From Psoroptes ovis (lineage: Eukaryota; Arthropoda; Arachnida; Sarcoptiformes; Psoroptidae): a DNA stretch of 64,000 nt. The stretch covers positions 1 through 64,000 of the forward strand of contig PQWQ01000014.1 in the NCBI GenBank assembly GCA_002943765.1, written 5' to 3'. How positions within the stretch are numbered: position 1 is the stretch's first letter; every line of letters starts with the position of its first letter. The notes beneath the pieces were generated by a model. The model made no database searches and was not told the origin of the DNA. It saw nothing but the letters and a program-made list of their open reading frames with translations. The position numbers were made by a program, and so were the translations under genes. Below are positions 33,105 to 45,943 of this stretch, piece after piece.

Positions 33105-34413
33105 GGTGGGATAAAGAATGTGAGGATATGATTTGGATTGATGTTGATGGTGTCGATGATGGTGGAATTGCTGTTATAGATTCACGTATATCAAAGTTTG
33201 TTGGTGGTGTGGTTGGTTGGAGTGCTGTTCTTTGTGAGGTTCTGTCTATTTGTCGCTTATAGAGTGGGCATGAATCGTTGTTTGGTTTATGGTTAAATCG
33301 ATCAGATGCTACGGTATTTTGGTAGTAATTAACACAATTGTGACATTTGTTTATTTTTTGGCACTCGTGGATACCTTGCGTTCCGCAATCAGCACAGATA
33401 GGATTGTTTTTGATTGGACAGGCTGTTGATATATGTGTGCCGAATTGGAAACAATATTTGCACTGTCTGATGAGAATTTTCTGATAGAAGCGGACTGCTT
33501 CGAGATCAGTATAGATTGTGTCTTGGTTCTTTATTAGCTGGAAAACTCTTGGTGACACTCTGAGGACTACGTCACGGTAGTATTGATTACTTTTGTAATC
33601 AAATTTGTGAATGATTTCGTTTTCTAATCCGTTAAGTTGTTCGTTCACGGAACAAAGAATTTTTGGTAATTCTGTTGAATTTGTCATTTTGTTTACTTTT
33701 CGCAGAACGATGTTAGGATGAAGTGGTGTGGGTGTGTAGATCCGTGCTACCTGATGAATAGCGTCATATTTTTTGAAATGATCGAGGAGCACATTTAAGT
33801 CGTTTGTTGTGGGAACTTTTAGGATGTTGTTTTTCTTGTTTTTTATTATTTTATTGATCTTGAGATTGGGTTTGTTTTTTCTTGATTCATTGATCACATG
33901 TTTGACTTTGGTAGACACTTCATTGGTGTCGGAACCATCGTTTGCTTGGATGATAAGTGTGAGTTCTGATGTTTGTTGGCGTGAGTTGGGCATTGGTGTT
34001 TGTTGTGTTACTTTTTTGTTTACAGCATCTCTATACGTAATTTGTGGTGTTGATACTTTATTTTCAATATTGTGTAGCATATTTTTAATCTCGTTTTGAG
34101 TTTTGTCTTGTTTATGTGACTCCAAGTCTTTTTTAATCTCGTTCATTCGCATTATAGCGACGTTGATGATTCCACGATATTTGTTGTTCGATTTATTATT
34201 GGTAGAGAAGCAGTTTAATATCAAATATCCACATTCTTCATGAGTGAGATTTAAGATACGGTCTGGTTCACTGATGTAGTGATCCAATGTTGTTAGGATT
34301 GATTTTGGTTCCATTGTGTCAATCTCTGAATCAGTTGCGTATTCTGATTCTGGAGCAGTATTGGAAGTCTTGTCTTGAGCCAAATTTGAACCCTTCCTTT
34401 TCTTGTTACCCAT
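33088..34413 (-). CDS. LINE ORF1: Gag-like nucleic-acid-binding protein
   Basis: I start at the ATG at 34413 (MGNKKRKGSN); the open frame extends to 34557 but begins there with GTG. About 441 codons. A basic N-terminus and a charged middle (KNKPNLKINKIIKNKK) precede tandem Cys/His clusters near residue 318 (CKYCFQFGTHISTAC, CADCGTQGIHEC, CHNC), the usual ORF1 zinc knuckle array of R1/Jockey-type elements. The protein is expected to bind the element RNA. The Ser/Thr/Pro-rich C-terminus ends at TAA inside ORF2's first codons. Confidence 0.9.
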   Translation of the reverse strand: MGNKKRKGSNLAQDKTSNTAPESEYATDSEIDTMEPKSILTTLDHYISEPDRILNLTHEECGYLILNCFSTNNKSNNKYRGIINVAIMRMNEIKKDLESHKQDKTQNEIKNMLHNIENKVSTPQITYRDAVNKKVTQQTPMPNSRQQTSELTLIIQANDGSDTNEVSTKVKHVINESRKNKPNLKINKIIKNKKNNILKVPTTNDLNVLLDHFKKYDAIHQVARIYTPTPLHPNIVLRKVNKMTNSTELPKILCSVNEQLNGLENEIIHKFDYKSNQYYRDVVLRVSPRVFQLIKNQDTIYTDLEAVRFYQKILIRQCKYCFQFGTHISTACPIKNNPICADCGTQGIHECQKINKCHNCVNYYQNTVASDRFNHKPNNDSCPLYKRQIDRTSQRTALQPTTPPTNFDIRESITAIPPSSTPSTSIQIISSHSLSHHDSQN

Positions 34414-34794
34414 GGTATTGAGTAGCAAGGGTGACTCGGATGGTTCTAGTCTGTTTGATTTAGGATGATATGAGATCACTGATTGCACTGTTAATGAGGT
34501 GATTGGATGAATGATGATTGGATTTTGAGGTGAGGATTTATGAGGATGAGAGGGCACAGATAAAATGGATTGTGATGAATTGGAATGATTAGGTTTGAGT
34601 TGGAGAGGAATGTTTGATTAATATATTCAATTAACTTCAATGGAAGAAACTAAGGTTTGCAAAAATTTTTCTAAGTCAAAATTAGAAAAACAAACATAAA
34701 GGTCAATTTGAAATTTGCAAACAGTATAAGTCACACAGTAGGAAAAACTGAAAATTAGAGAGACAACCTTACTCGACGAAGGCTAGATCGAAAA

Positions 34795-34798
<4 letters not shown>

Positions 34799-34826
<28 letters not shown>
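34799..34826. repeat. T28 homopolymer at the LINE 5' boundary
   Basis: A run of 28 T. It is part of, or an expansion of, the T-rich target duplication of the LINE. Confidence 0.8.
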
Positions 34827-34858
34827 GTAATTCTTTGAATCAAAGAAGTAAAATATTA

Positions 34859-34932
34859 GGTTGTCCCATAAGTTCTTGCCGTTTTTAAAAATTTTTTTCA
34901 TTCGAGAAACGACAAGAACTTATGGGACAACC
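34859..34932. mobile_element. mariner-type MITE, copy 3 (distinct subfamily)
   Basis: 74 bp between TA dinucleotides (34857-34858 and 34933-34934). The terminal repeats GGTTGTCCCATAAGTTCTTG and its inverse are almost perfect over about 25 bp, separated by a short A/T-rich loop. It has the same length and GGTTGTCC ends as the copies at 11906 and 21713 but a different interior, so it is a sister subfamily. The repeat resembles the AGGTTG...ATAAGT ends of mariner elements. Confidence 0.9.
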
Positions 34933-34937
34933 TAATA

Positions 34938-37900
34938 TAAAGAATTCAATTTTTGATCGAGAGAATTGAATTGAATCAAAGTTCAATTCATTAAAATACG
35001 GATTTAAAAATGAAAGTAAATGAAAATAATCGAACATAATTATTAAAATTTTATGACAGATAATAAGAACCAAATTTGATATCGGGCAAAAAAAAAGAAG
35101 AAAAAGACATAAATGATAAAATTTCATTTTGATGAAAATATCAAACATAAAAGAATTGGTTTTGGTCCGGACAAAAAAAAATTGAATTTCATTAAAAATC
35201 AATGATGATTTCTTCTTATTTTTTTTTTTTTTTTTTTCGTTTTCAATCGTTTACTGAACAAGTTAGAATGTGAAACCGAATTGAAATCGAAATATTTTCA
35301 ATCGAAAATTCCGAAGAAGAATCTTTAAATTGGCAATCCTTATTGGAATTCGTATGAATTTCACATGAAAATCAATGGAAATGAAATGAAATTGATTTTC
35401 ATTTTTTATCCATTTCATCCATTTTATTCGATTTTTATTTCTTTATTTATTTATTTATTATTATTATTATTGTTCACTTTTTTTGAAAAAATCTTCATTC
35501 ATTTATATTTGGAAAAATATTTATTTTATTTTTATTGATAAAGTGAAAAAATTTCAAAGTGATAAATGACCATTTGAATGGACTTACTACTGTAATGAAA
35601 AATGACTGTAAAAATAAAATAAAAAGAAGAAAAAATAGTCTCACTTACACGACTTCAATAAACTGACCATAAAACTGTATTTACCAAGAAATATAAATAA
35701 AGAAAACTAGCTTGCTTGGGTAAAGAGATTTTCAATTATAAAAATTCTAGAGAAAAAAAACCAACCAAATGAAAATAAACAATGTTATGTTTGTATTTGG
35801 CAAAATACACACTAACACTTACATGTATTCACAGGCAATTCTATGACCATTTTGCGATAAGAATAATAATAAGAATAACAAGAATAATGAATAAACATCA
35901 AGAGAGACAGAGACATGGTCGATTCTTGTTGTATTTATTTATTCAATTTTTTTCTCGTTTTTTTTCGACTCATTCTTCATTCATTTATTTATTTGATATT
36001 GGAAAAAATAATAATAATAATAATTCAACGATAATATGTACAAATAAATAAATATACGATAACGATAATAATAATAATAATACGAAAAAGTTTTCTCACG
36101 GGAACCGTTATATAATAATAAATATGGTTTTTCAAAATTCTATATTCTATCAAATGTTATTTTTTTTCCAATATTTATTTGTAAATTCTTCAACTGAAGA
36201 AATGCAAGAAATTCAACGAACTAAAAACTGGCGAAAAATTTGAAATGAATTGAAAAAAAAAAAACAAGAGAGATAACTCTATGTAAAGACAATGCAATGT
36301 ACGAATGGTAAATGTGCTTCATTGAATATTTTTTCTTCGTTTTTCCACTTTTAAAAATGGAAAATGATGGGCAATTCATTTTATATCATCGATTTCAATA
36401 ATAATAATAACAAAATCGATAAATCGAAATAAAATAATAGGAAAAAAAAGTCAAGTAAAACAAATACAATTATTATTGGCAAAATGTGAACCATAACACA
36501 CCATTTTTTTTTTTTTTTTTTGTTTAGTTCTGCTGGAGCATATACTTTTGATTACATTCAATTATATAATATATTGATGCTGTTATTATTATTATTGCAT
36601 TGAATACATGCACAAGATTTGAATGATATGATATTGATATCAATAATAATAATAATAAGCTAAAAGTTATTGATGAATAAATGAATGTTCAAATGAATAT
36701 ATCGATGAACAAACATACAAAATGAAATAATTTATTTATTTTAAAAAAATAAAACACAGACACACGATTGAATTTCTCAAATTTATTTCTCTTGTTGAGC
36801 ACCATTTATTTATATATATTTGTTAGACATTTCGATGTAATTTTACATCATTTTTATTCACACATGAATGGTCAATAATGGTCATGTATTGATTATGCTG
36901 TTGTTGATGTTGTTGTCGTAGTGTGTTATTGATGATGTCGATGATGATGATGTTGGTCATTGAATTCAATGATTGAATGTTGATAAGTGAAAATGTTAAA
37001 CATAAAAAAACAAATAAATAAATAAATGAAGAAGCATAAAACACCAATGTTAATCATTGTAAATTACGATTGATAATATTTCATGTCAATGTAATGCCTA
37101 AAAAACTCAAAACTCAAAGCTAAAATTCAAGTCATTCGATCGTTTGGAATCATTTGGTTGAATAATTGAATTTTTTGAAAAAACAAAGATTGCAAAAAAC
37201 CTAATTATTTAATGATAAATTTAAACTAATTTAATTTGATTTTCTTTTTCAAAATGAAAAAATTGAATTCAAATCACATTTTGCTTTTAATCATTGGAAT
37301 TTTTCATGAAACAAATCAATTTATGATTCGTATATTTGCTTTTGAATATTTTTCACGGAAATTTTCATATTTCCGATTGTAACTCCCAAATTTTGATTCA
37401 ATGATGGTCATTGAAAAAAAATTGTAAAATTACAAAATTCATGTAATTGAAGATAACAGAATATTTGATGGAATTATTTATAATAATAATAATTATAATT
37501 ATTAACACAAGAACGAGCGAAATTAAAAAAAATTATCAAAAAAACACACGGAAACATCCATGAAATTAATTATCTTGTAATAATAATAATGAAAATCATT
37601 AAACAGGATACGTCACAAGTAAGAAAACGAAAAATAATTCACTTTTTTCAAATCCATTGAGAAATGAAAAAAAAAAATTTCCAGTCTATTTATAATCATT
37701 GTGTATTCATTGACCGTTTGTTGTTTGCCATTTGCATGCTTTTGCAAATAGTGTCGCTATGTTTGCATTGGTAAGAGAAATATCGGAAAAAAAACATTTG
37801 GAACATTACAGAGCAATGAAAAGTGATTCAATGAGATGAATAAATGAATGAATGAATAAACAAATAAATTGTTATACATATGGATGAATGAATATAATAA

Positions 37901-39398
37901 TGAAGAAATGAATAAAGCAAAAAAAAAAAAACAATTTAGAAAAATTGAGAATAAATAAATAAATAAATAATAAAATATCTTAGTTTATCGCTTGTTTTTT
38001 GGTATTAAATAAATAAATGAATAAATAAATAAAATATTAAATTATATTATTAATATCATTATTATTTATTATTATTCTAATAATAATAATAATCATCATC
38101 ATCATCATCATTTATTTCTTGTTTTTGTGTTGTACCTTTGAAATAAATGATCATGAACCTCATCATTGTTTTTTTTTTGTTATAATAATAATAACAAGAA
38201 TAATAATGATAATGATAATGATTCAAGTTAATTGTGTTTTTTTTGTTGGAAAATATAATTTGTTTGTTTCATTTATTTATATATTTATTTATTTATTCAA
38301 TGTATTACACGGAGAATATTAAATGAAGTAAACGAAATTACAATGTTTATCAATATATTGTTTATGTTTATAAATATAAAACGGGAAAAATACATGAATA
38401 CTTTATGATTTACAATTTTTTTTTCTTACTTTTGCTTGCGATAATTTTCATTTACATTTCTTTGTTGAAAATTATTTTGATTATTTTTAAGTTAAAGTTC
38501 GCTTGATGTTTCAGTGGTATCGCTAGATTACTATGGCCATTATTTTATAATGTAAAAACGAAAAAATAAATTGAAATTCTACATCCAAAAAACTAAATCA
38601 AATATTTGTAAATAATAAAATAATATTGTTTGTTTGTTTATTTTTGCTAGTTTTCTCTGTATTTCGATAGTTTGTTATGTGTTTTCTGTTAGTGTTTAAT
38701 TTATATAAATGATCTAATATTTTCGGTTATGTAACATGGCACTGTAGCAATATGGAATTTGTGTACCAATTTCATGGAATTCACATGTGAATTTACATGG
38801 AATAAAAAGGATGAAAATGACCAAACAAAAATTAATAATTTTCATATTTTTTTCTTTTGGTCATGTTTCAACGTTTTTTTTTGTTCATATTTCGTATATT
38901 TTCATATTTGATCATGTAACATTAATAAGAAAAAATTAATAAATAAATTGAATTAATAAATCTTGTAAAATCACATATGAATTCATGAATTTGTTTTTGG
39001 GTATACATGAATATCAATATTTGTAATCAATATTTCCAATGAATCATTTATGTTAATTTGCAACTTTACATTGAATAATTCATAAATTTTTCTATTTTTT
39101 CGTGTTTTGATGAAATTTCGATTGATTCAAAAATTGTCTCATTTGTCAATTTATTCAGTGTTTTAGCTTTATTTTTGATCAAGTCACACTATTCTTTTAG
39201 ACCGAGATTTTTGATTAAAAATATTGACTCAAATTTACTTTGAATTTTTCACTCTTTTTTCATGATTAGTGATGGAAACATGAGAACATGTGCTACAAAC
39301 AAATTTTTTTAGAAGAAAACAAAAATTGAAAACAAACAGGCAAAAAAATTTTTCATATGTCGATATATTAGTAAATAAATGAATAAATTGATTGATTG
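34938..39398. other. gene-poor A+T-rich stretch
   Basis: Homopolymers, AAT and ATAA runs (for example 37940-38040) and ATC tracts. Short open frames here show only compositional bias. No tRNA, rRNA or microRNA recognised. Confidence 0.5.
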
Positions 39399-39475
39399 AG
39401 TTGTCCTTAAAGTTCATGCCAGTCTTCAATAGACTTTTCCACTCATTATTAGCCGAACAAACTTTTCGGACAACC
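39399..39475. mobile_element. mariner-type MITE, copy 4 (degenerate)
   Basis: About 77 bp with ends AGTTGTCCTTAAAGTTCATGCC and the complement of AACTTTTCGGACAACC. It has the same design as copies 1 and 2, but the TA duplication and several inverted-repeat positions are lost. Probably an older insertion. Confidence 0.7.
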
Positions 39476-42400
39476 AAAATTTGTGATTTTTTTTGAGTAA
39501 CGCAAAAACGATATTTCTTTCAAGTAAAAAAAAATATCTTGAATTTAGTTGATTTTTTAATGATTGTTAGTTGTCATTATTATTATACCATTATCAGAAT
39601 GTCTTATGTAATGAGAAAAAAGTAAAATAAAATAAATTACAGGCACTAAGTGTATTGCAGTGAAGCAAAATGAAATAAAAAATTTTTTTTTGAAAACATC
39701 CGTCGAAATTACTTTGAAATGAAACAAAAAATAATATTCGTTAAAATAAATTAGCTTCATTGCAATCTTTTTGCTTTTTTTTTGCTAATCATCATAATGC
39801 ATCCAAGAAAACAAAATGTAAAAATATGTCTTTAAATATTTATGCTGACAGAAACAAGAAAAAACAGGAATCAAGACAAGGAGAATGTGGATGCATGGAA
39901 ATGGAAAAATTGAATAAAAATTTCAAAGAATTTCAATTTCATTTCATATTCCAGCCATGGATTGGATTGAATAAAAACTGAAAGTGTATATTTCAACAAA
40001 TAATAATCACAGTTGAATATTTTCTTTTCACTTTTTAAGGAATGAATTGAAGAAATGAATCGGAGCTGAATCAAAGAAATCAATTGGAAAAAAAGAAAGA
40101 AAATCAATTGAAAATCATTTCATTTCATCATATTCGTATCCGATCAAATTGATTGATTGATTGATCGATTTTTCGATCTATCAAAAAGTATCAAAATATT
40201 TTTGTCGATAAATTTCAAACTTTGTAAATATTAATGATTTCCTATTTCTCTTCATTCTTCGGAATAAGATTCATTGTACCATTGTACATATTTCAACAGC
40301 CATTTCAAGTTAAAATTTTTGGAGTTTTTGAAGAAATATTTATTTGTTTTGGGACTGCACACATAGAATCAATTACGATTTCAATGAAAAAATGAAAAAA
40401 ATTCCATAAATAATTCAATTATCTTTATTTCATCTTTGCATGATCTGATTATATTGTGTATTGCTGTGAACTGGAATAATAATTTTCATATCTTAAAGTT
40501 GTATTTGTATTATATCAGCAGTGAATGATAATGATATTATCAATGATGATGATAATTTAATGAATATGCATATGTATGCAAGTATATGTGCATGCATCAA
40601 CTAGCCATACTTTTGAATTTTGCTAATTTATGCTTTATTTGTCATATTGTAAAGTGTACAATCAACGACCTTATTCGTGAAGCTTTTTTTTTTGCTGGGA
40701 ACATTTGTTATCGATGCTTAGTGCTTATGACTAATAAAATGAAATTTTTACTTTTTTATGACTCAGTACTTTTTTCAATGACGATGGTTCAACGAAGATG
40801 ATACCAAAATTTTAATGTTCTTCTGCCATAATCCTTTCAGGTTTATTTCTTTTGATTTGAGTTCATTTTCAAACAGTTTTACAACAAACTTTTGTATGTG
40901 GAATTAAGTTCTTTATTTCTTCTCATTTTTCATTTTTCAATCATACATGGATTTTTTACAATGGCATGTATTTGTACATTTTTTTTTCGATTAAATTGTA
41001 TCAACCGCAAATGAAGAAAAATGAAAATGAAATAAATTATCAAATATAACGATGATAATTAAGAATTTTTTCCATCGTACTTTCTCACAAAAAAATCTTC
41101 ACACATTTTCATTTCATTTCAGTTCGCACTCATGAAAATACAATGGAAAAACAATAAAAAAAAATCTAATTCAATTTGCACAAGAATTTCATCGAGATTC
41201 ATGAATGTGCAAGCATTCAAAGCATCCACGAAATTCTGTGCATTCACATACAAATCACATTTCAATAATCTCATTTATTGGCTTTTTATTATTATTATTA
41301 TAATATTTGAATATGCATAAATATTATGCATAATATGAGATGTGCATAGTTTTATTTTTCTTTTTCTCATTTTTTGATGAATTCATCATCATTATTATTA
41401 TTGTTAATATCATCATCATCATTGTTGTTATTATTATTGATATAAAACGATGCAAAAAATACAGAAATACAGGAAAAGATGAGAAAAAATGATAAATAAA
41501 TATATATTATTGACTAAGCTTCATATGAATTTACTTATAAATGATATTTATGAAATAATTCAATCAAAAAATGAGAGAAATAATGATGAAAATAACTAAA
41601 CTGAATTTAAAAGAAAATAAATTCATTGAAAGCATTTACAGAGGATTTCTATTCGTTTATTCTTTCTTCAAAAATATTTTTGCCTTGAAGGTAAAATGTT
41701 GAATGCTTTCAACAATAACAATCTAATTTTATTTTTCATAACTTTACAACAATGCAAAAAATGTAGCGCCAAAACACGCATTATTGTTTGATGGATCATT
41801 CATTCGCTTATTCATTCATTCATTTCCATGATCACAATGATGAAGATGATGATGAGTTGTTCGCATTTTTTTTCGGGAACCTCACAGTATTATTATCCGC
41901 GTTTATTCGCTTTCAAACATTTTCTACATTGTTTTGTTCCCTGAAAAAAAAACGAAGGAAAATATTTAGTTTTCATCGAATTCAACTTCGATTTGAGGCA
42001 AAAAATTCGACTAAAATTGTAATTTGGTTGTATCTGGCATCGAAATTTATTTATCATGGATAATTTGAGGTAATAATAAATGATAATGATAATGATATAA
42101 TATTCGGGAGAAAAAAGAAGAAAAAAATTACCAATCAACTGGAAAAAAACTAATTTGTTTTATATGCTTTCATCATCATCATCATCATTGAATTTGAAAA
42201 AAGCTCGTTTTCATTCGTAACATTTTTGATTGGAGAATTTTTTTGGGAAAACAATTTTGGCCAAAATATTGGAATTTGGATAGCCCACATCATCAGCATT
42301 AAATTTATGAAATTTTTTCTTTTTTTTTCGTTTCTCGAAATTTGAAAATTGAAATTGGATTTTTTTTTATTCTTTTCATTCTGGAAATATTTTCATGAAA

Positions 42401-45400
42401 TAATATAATATAATATAATATAATGATAACGAAAAACATATTGAAATAAAAGAATTAATTGAGTTGCAAAAATTTGAAATGAATTTGTATTTATTTTATA
42501 TGATTATTATTATTATCATTATTATTTTGATTGTAAAAATTACCAAAAAGAAAAGAAAAAGTGTAATTTTTTTTCTCTCCATCCTCTTCAATTTCTTCAT
42601 TTCTATTGATCAAAACTAAATTGAAATTCAAATTTTTTCTCAAATCTCAATGTGTTTTCCTTTTTTTTTATTATTCATTTAAGTGTAGAAAGAAAAAAAA
42701 ATTTGCATTTGAAAGAAAGAAAATTGAAAATTGAAAATAAAAAAAAAATAAAATCCACGATAATCAATTTTCATTGAAATCAATTCAATTATAAATGTGG
42801 AGATCGACATAATAAAGTATGGAATGCAGAAATAAGAAAAAGAGAAAAATGTTTCTTATATTTGCGAGAATTTTTCCCAGAGGCATTAACCTATTGAATA
42901 TGAAATGAATTGAAAAAAAAATAGAGAAAAAAATGAAGAAGAATATGAATAAATCCGATATGATTATCATTGAATATGAACGATAGAAATTGAATTGAAA
43001 TTGTGAAATCAAAATTGGAAAAAATTAATTCAAGATTCTTGACAGAAAAAAAATAGAATAAAATTAAAAATCCAGGCATTTGAATTTGAATATTTTGATT
43101 TTCAAATTTAATTTATTTTTTTTTTCATTCTTAATTTTTTTTGCCTCAAATCAATTCCGAATATCGTGGTTTCAAATCACAACTCGAATTTATTTCGATC
43201 GCTCAATGAGATGACGAAAACAACTGACAATATCACCGATGTTCTGCTTTATTCTGAGAAAAATAACATTATTCAATCACAATCAACGAAATGAGATCCA
43301 TGAATTTTTTTTATTCCACACCATGAATGAAAGAAATACAAATATACATCAATACAACCAAACTACAGCAATGAAAAAATTATTTCATTATATTTTTTCA
43401 AAAATCAAATTAATCATTAACCAATGATTGTATCATTAATGATCAGTTTTCAATGTAGAATTACGATTAGAATTATGATCGAGTTGAATTGAATACATCG
43501 TGATACAGGAATCATCATCATCGTGTTCATAGGAAGAAAAACATACAGGAAAAAGGAATCGTAATAATGACTGAAATGAAATGATAACATGAATTTATTT
43601 GAATTTTTTTTACATATTTTAGTTTCTTTCGCCTATGAAATTTTGATATAACAACACAAGTTTAATTAGTAATCAGTTTGTATTTATTTCTGGGTGCAAT
43701 CATTAAAATGTTTTACATTCACCAAACATTGCTTCATTGTAACATCGCTATTAATTACAATGATAATTAATCATACCCAAAATCTATCGAAATACAGAAA
43801 TTTCGGTTCATTCATTCATTCATTTCACTGTTCATTTGTTTAATGAGAGAAGAATTTTAAGCGGAAAATACTTTTTTTTCTCCAAAATTTCATGAATCAC
43901 AAATAACACCACCATCACCACCACCACCACCATCATCAGCATCAACAACAAATTTGTTTCCAAATAGGAACTTTCAAATTTAATGATCTCGATTTTTTTT
44001 CATTTATTTTCTCCAAATGTCTCAATGGCCATCGCTTGAAATTGATAATGTAGCACTTTTGCACTGAGAGTCCATCGAAAAACATTATTATTTGAAGAAA
44101 TAATAATTTTCTAAAGTTTTGGAGAATTTATCTATTTTTTTCACCAAGAAAATTTAGAAATTCTCACATAAAAATTTTTTGAAACATTTGCAAACGACAA
44201 CAACATCGACAACATCATCAGCAAGCAAGCAATGTTCCATTTAAACACTGTTCAATTTTTGTAATGATTATTTTATTATGAATATCTGAATACAAATACA
44301 GACAGAAAACTTGTTCAAACATTTTTTCTTCATTTTTTTCAATTGGATTTTTTCCATTATTTCTCTCTTTCTGTCTTCTATTATCACGTATAGTTTAGTG
44401 AAAATAAATAAAAAAAAATTTAAAATGCAAAATGAATATATTTGAAAATGGAAATGAAGAGAATTCTTTTGCAATTCCAACGATTCTTTTTTTTGGAGCA
44501 AAAAAAAAAAAACAATATTTATTATCATTTATTGCATTCTTCACATAAGCAAACAAACAACACGAAAAAAAAAAACAATCAAAAACTTACGCACAAATGC
44601 TTATAGACACGTATCAATAATGGATAGCAAAATGGCAATAATGATGATGATGATGATGATAATAATAACAAATAAAATGTGTAAATAAATAAAACATTTT
44701 TTTTTGTTTTCGCTCCCTTCCTCCCCTCCATCTTCCATCTTTCTTTCCATCCTTATCATCTCGAATCCATAATAATCAATGTGATCATTATGAATTCATC
44801 ACGAATATGTATATTATCAAATGTTCAATGAGCTTTTGGTTATTCTCTTTTTTTTTTGGCTTGGTGGAGAAACAAATATACATTTTTCAATATTTTTTTT
44901 CAAATGATAAAAATACGAAATATGAATAAATAAACAAATAAACGAATATAAATAAATATGAATAAACCGCAATGTGTTTTGGAATTGAAATGAATTTTTT
45001 TGCTTTTCCCTTTATTTGGCTTAAAATATTTTATATTTTTGTTGGTTCAATATAACTTTGGATAATCGAAATATATTGGAAAAAAAATTGAAATGAAAAG
45101 ATAACACTTGTATATCGTTTCGTATCGTATCAATGAATATCAAATTCCTTTTGACACAAAAATACAACCCACGACATAAATAGCTTGTTTGAAAATGAAA
45201 ATTTATTTCAATTTGTTTCGATTTATTTCATTTTTTTTTCGTATTTATTTTCGTGCATTTTTGATTTTTGTACAATTCAATGCATATTCACAAAATTTTC
45301 ATCATCAATTTTGATCTCTTTTTTTGAATTTTGCTTTGAATGAAAATAGAAAAAAAATGAAATGAAATGAATCCTTAAATTGTAAATGATAAAAAAAGGA

Positions 45401-45637
45401 ATGTTGAATGAAAAATGAATGAAATATAAAATGAATTCGAAATACAACAAATACATGGTAAAATGGAAAAAATAAATCAAAATGAATACAGCCAAATGGA
45501 TCATCAGTGATGTAAAATGAAATTTGAATACACAAATGCAAATGAAATTCTTGATTTTATTCTTTTGAGAAATATCCACGATTCACCAACAACCACTGAA
45601 CATTTACCCGAATGATGATTTACAGTGATTTACCCGT
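39476..45637. other. gene-poor A+T-rich stretch
   Basis: Several simple repeats, including a CCA/TCA tract near 43908-43945. Open frames of 60-90 codons are Phe/Ile/Asn/Lys-biased and have no domain. No gene could be supported. Confidence 0.5.
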
Positions 45638-45640
45638 TTG

Positions 45641-45943
45641 ATGGAAAAATCAACATCATCAGCATCAAATCAAACGCCAACCATTGAACCAAAGACTCAA
45701 CCATTTTTGACAACAGCAAAATCAATGAACAACAACGAAAAAACAACAAAACATTCTTTGAATACATTGAATTTTACAAACAATGCTAACACTAACACAA
45801 TACTAACACCCAAACATACAGATCGTTTGTCATCAGTCCATGCTAATCAATTTTTGCATTTTTTTCTTGTATTATTTTCAATATCATCTTCATTCATTCA
45901 TTCATTCAGTTACTCATTGATATTTATATTTACCATACAATAA
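45641..45943 (+). CDS. possible short gene or terminal exon, Thr/Asn/Ser-rich with hydrophobic tail
   Basis: About 100 codons from ATG at 45641. The first 65 residues are Thr/Ser/Asn/Lys-rich with normal codon variety (for example TPTIEPKTQPFLTTAKS). The last 30 are hydrophobic (FLHFFLVLFSISSSF...), like a single membrane segment or a GPI-attachment tail. A TTTACAG acceptor-like motif lies just upstream, but the sequence after it starts with TGA in this frame. No family recognised; chance is a real alternative. Confidence 0.25.
   Translation: MEKSTSSASNQTPTIEPKTQPFLTTAKSMNNNEKTTKHSLNTLNFTNNANTNTILTPKHTDRLSSVHANQFLHFFLVLFSISSSFIHSFSYSLIFIFTIQ

Larger units (their letters stand above)
29820..34796 (-). 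mobile_element. full-length non-LTR retrotransposon (R1-like LINE)
   Basis: About 4980 bp on the minus strand. A probable target duplication of at least 11 nt (GATTTTTTTTT on the plus strand) flanks it at 29809-29819 and from 34797. It has a 5' UTR of about 380 nt, ORF1 with zinc knuckles, an overlapping ORF2 with endonuclease and reverse transcriptase, and a 3' UTR ending in AATAAAGATTTATTATTATTAA-like sequence on the element strand. The ORF2 C-terminal CCHC motif, the absence of RNase H and the APE-type endonuclease fit the R1 clade. Both frames are open, so this is a recent copy. The clade assignment comes from motif style only. Confidence 0.9.

Noticed and set aside
43861..43981. Pro/Ser-rich frame (PPSPPPPPSSAST)
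   Set aside because: It comes from a CCA/TCA trinucleotide tract, is only about 40 codons and has no start or clear splice site.
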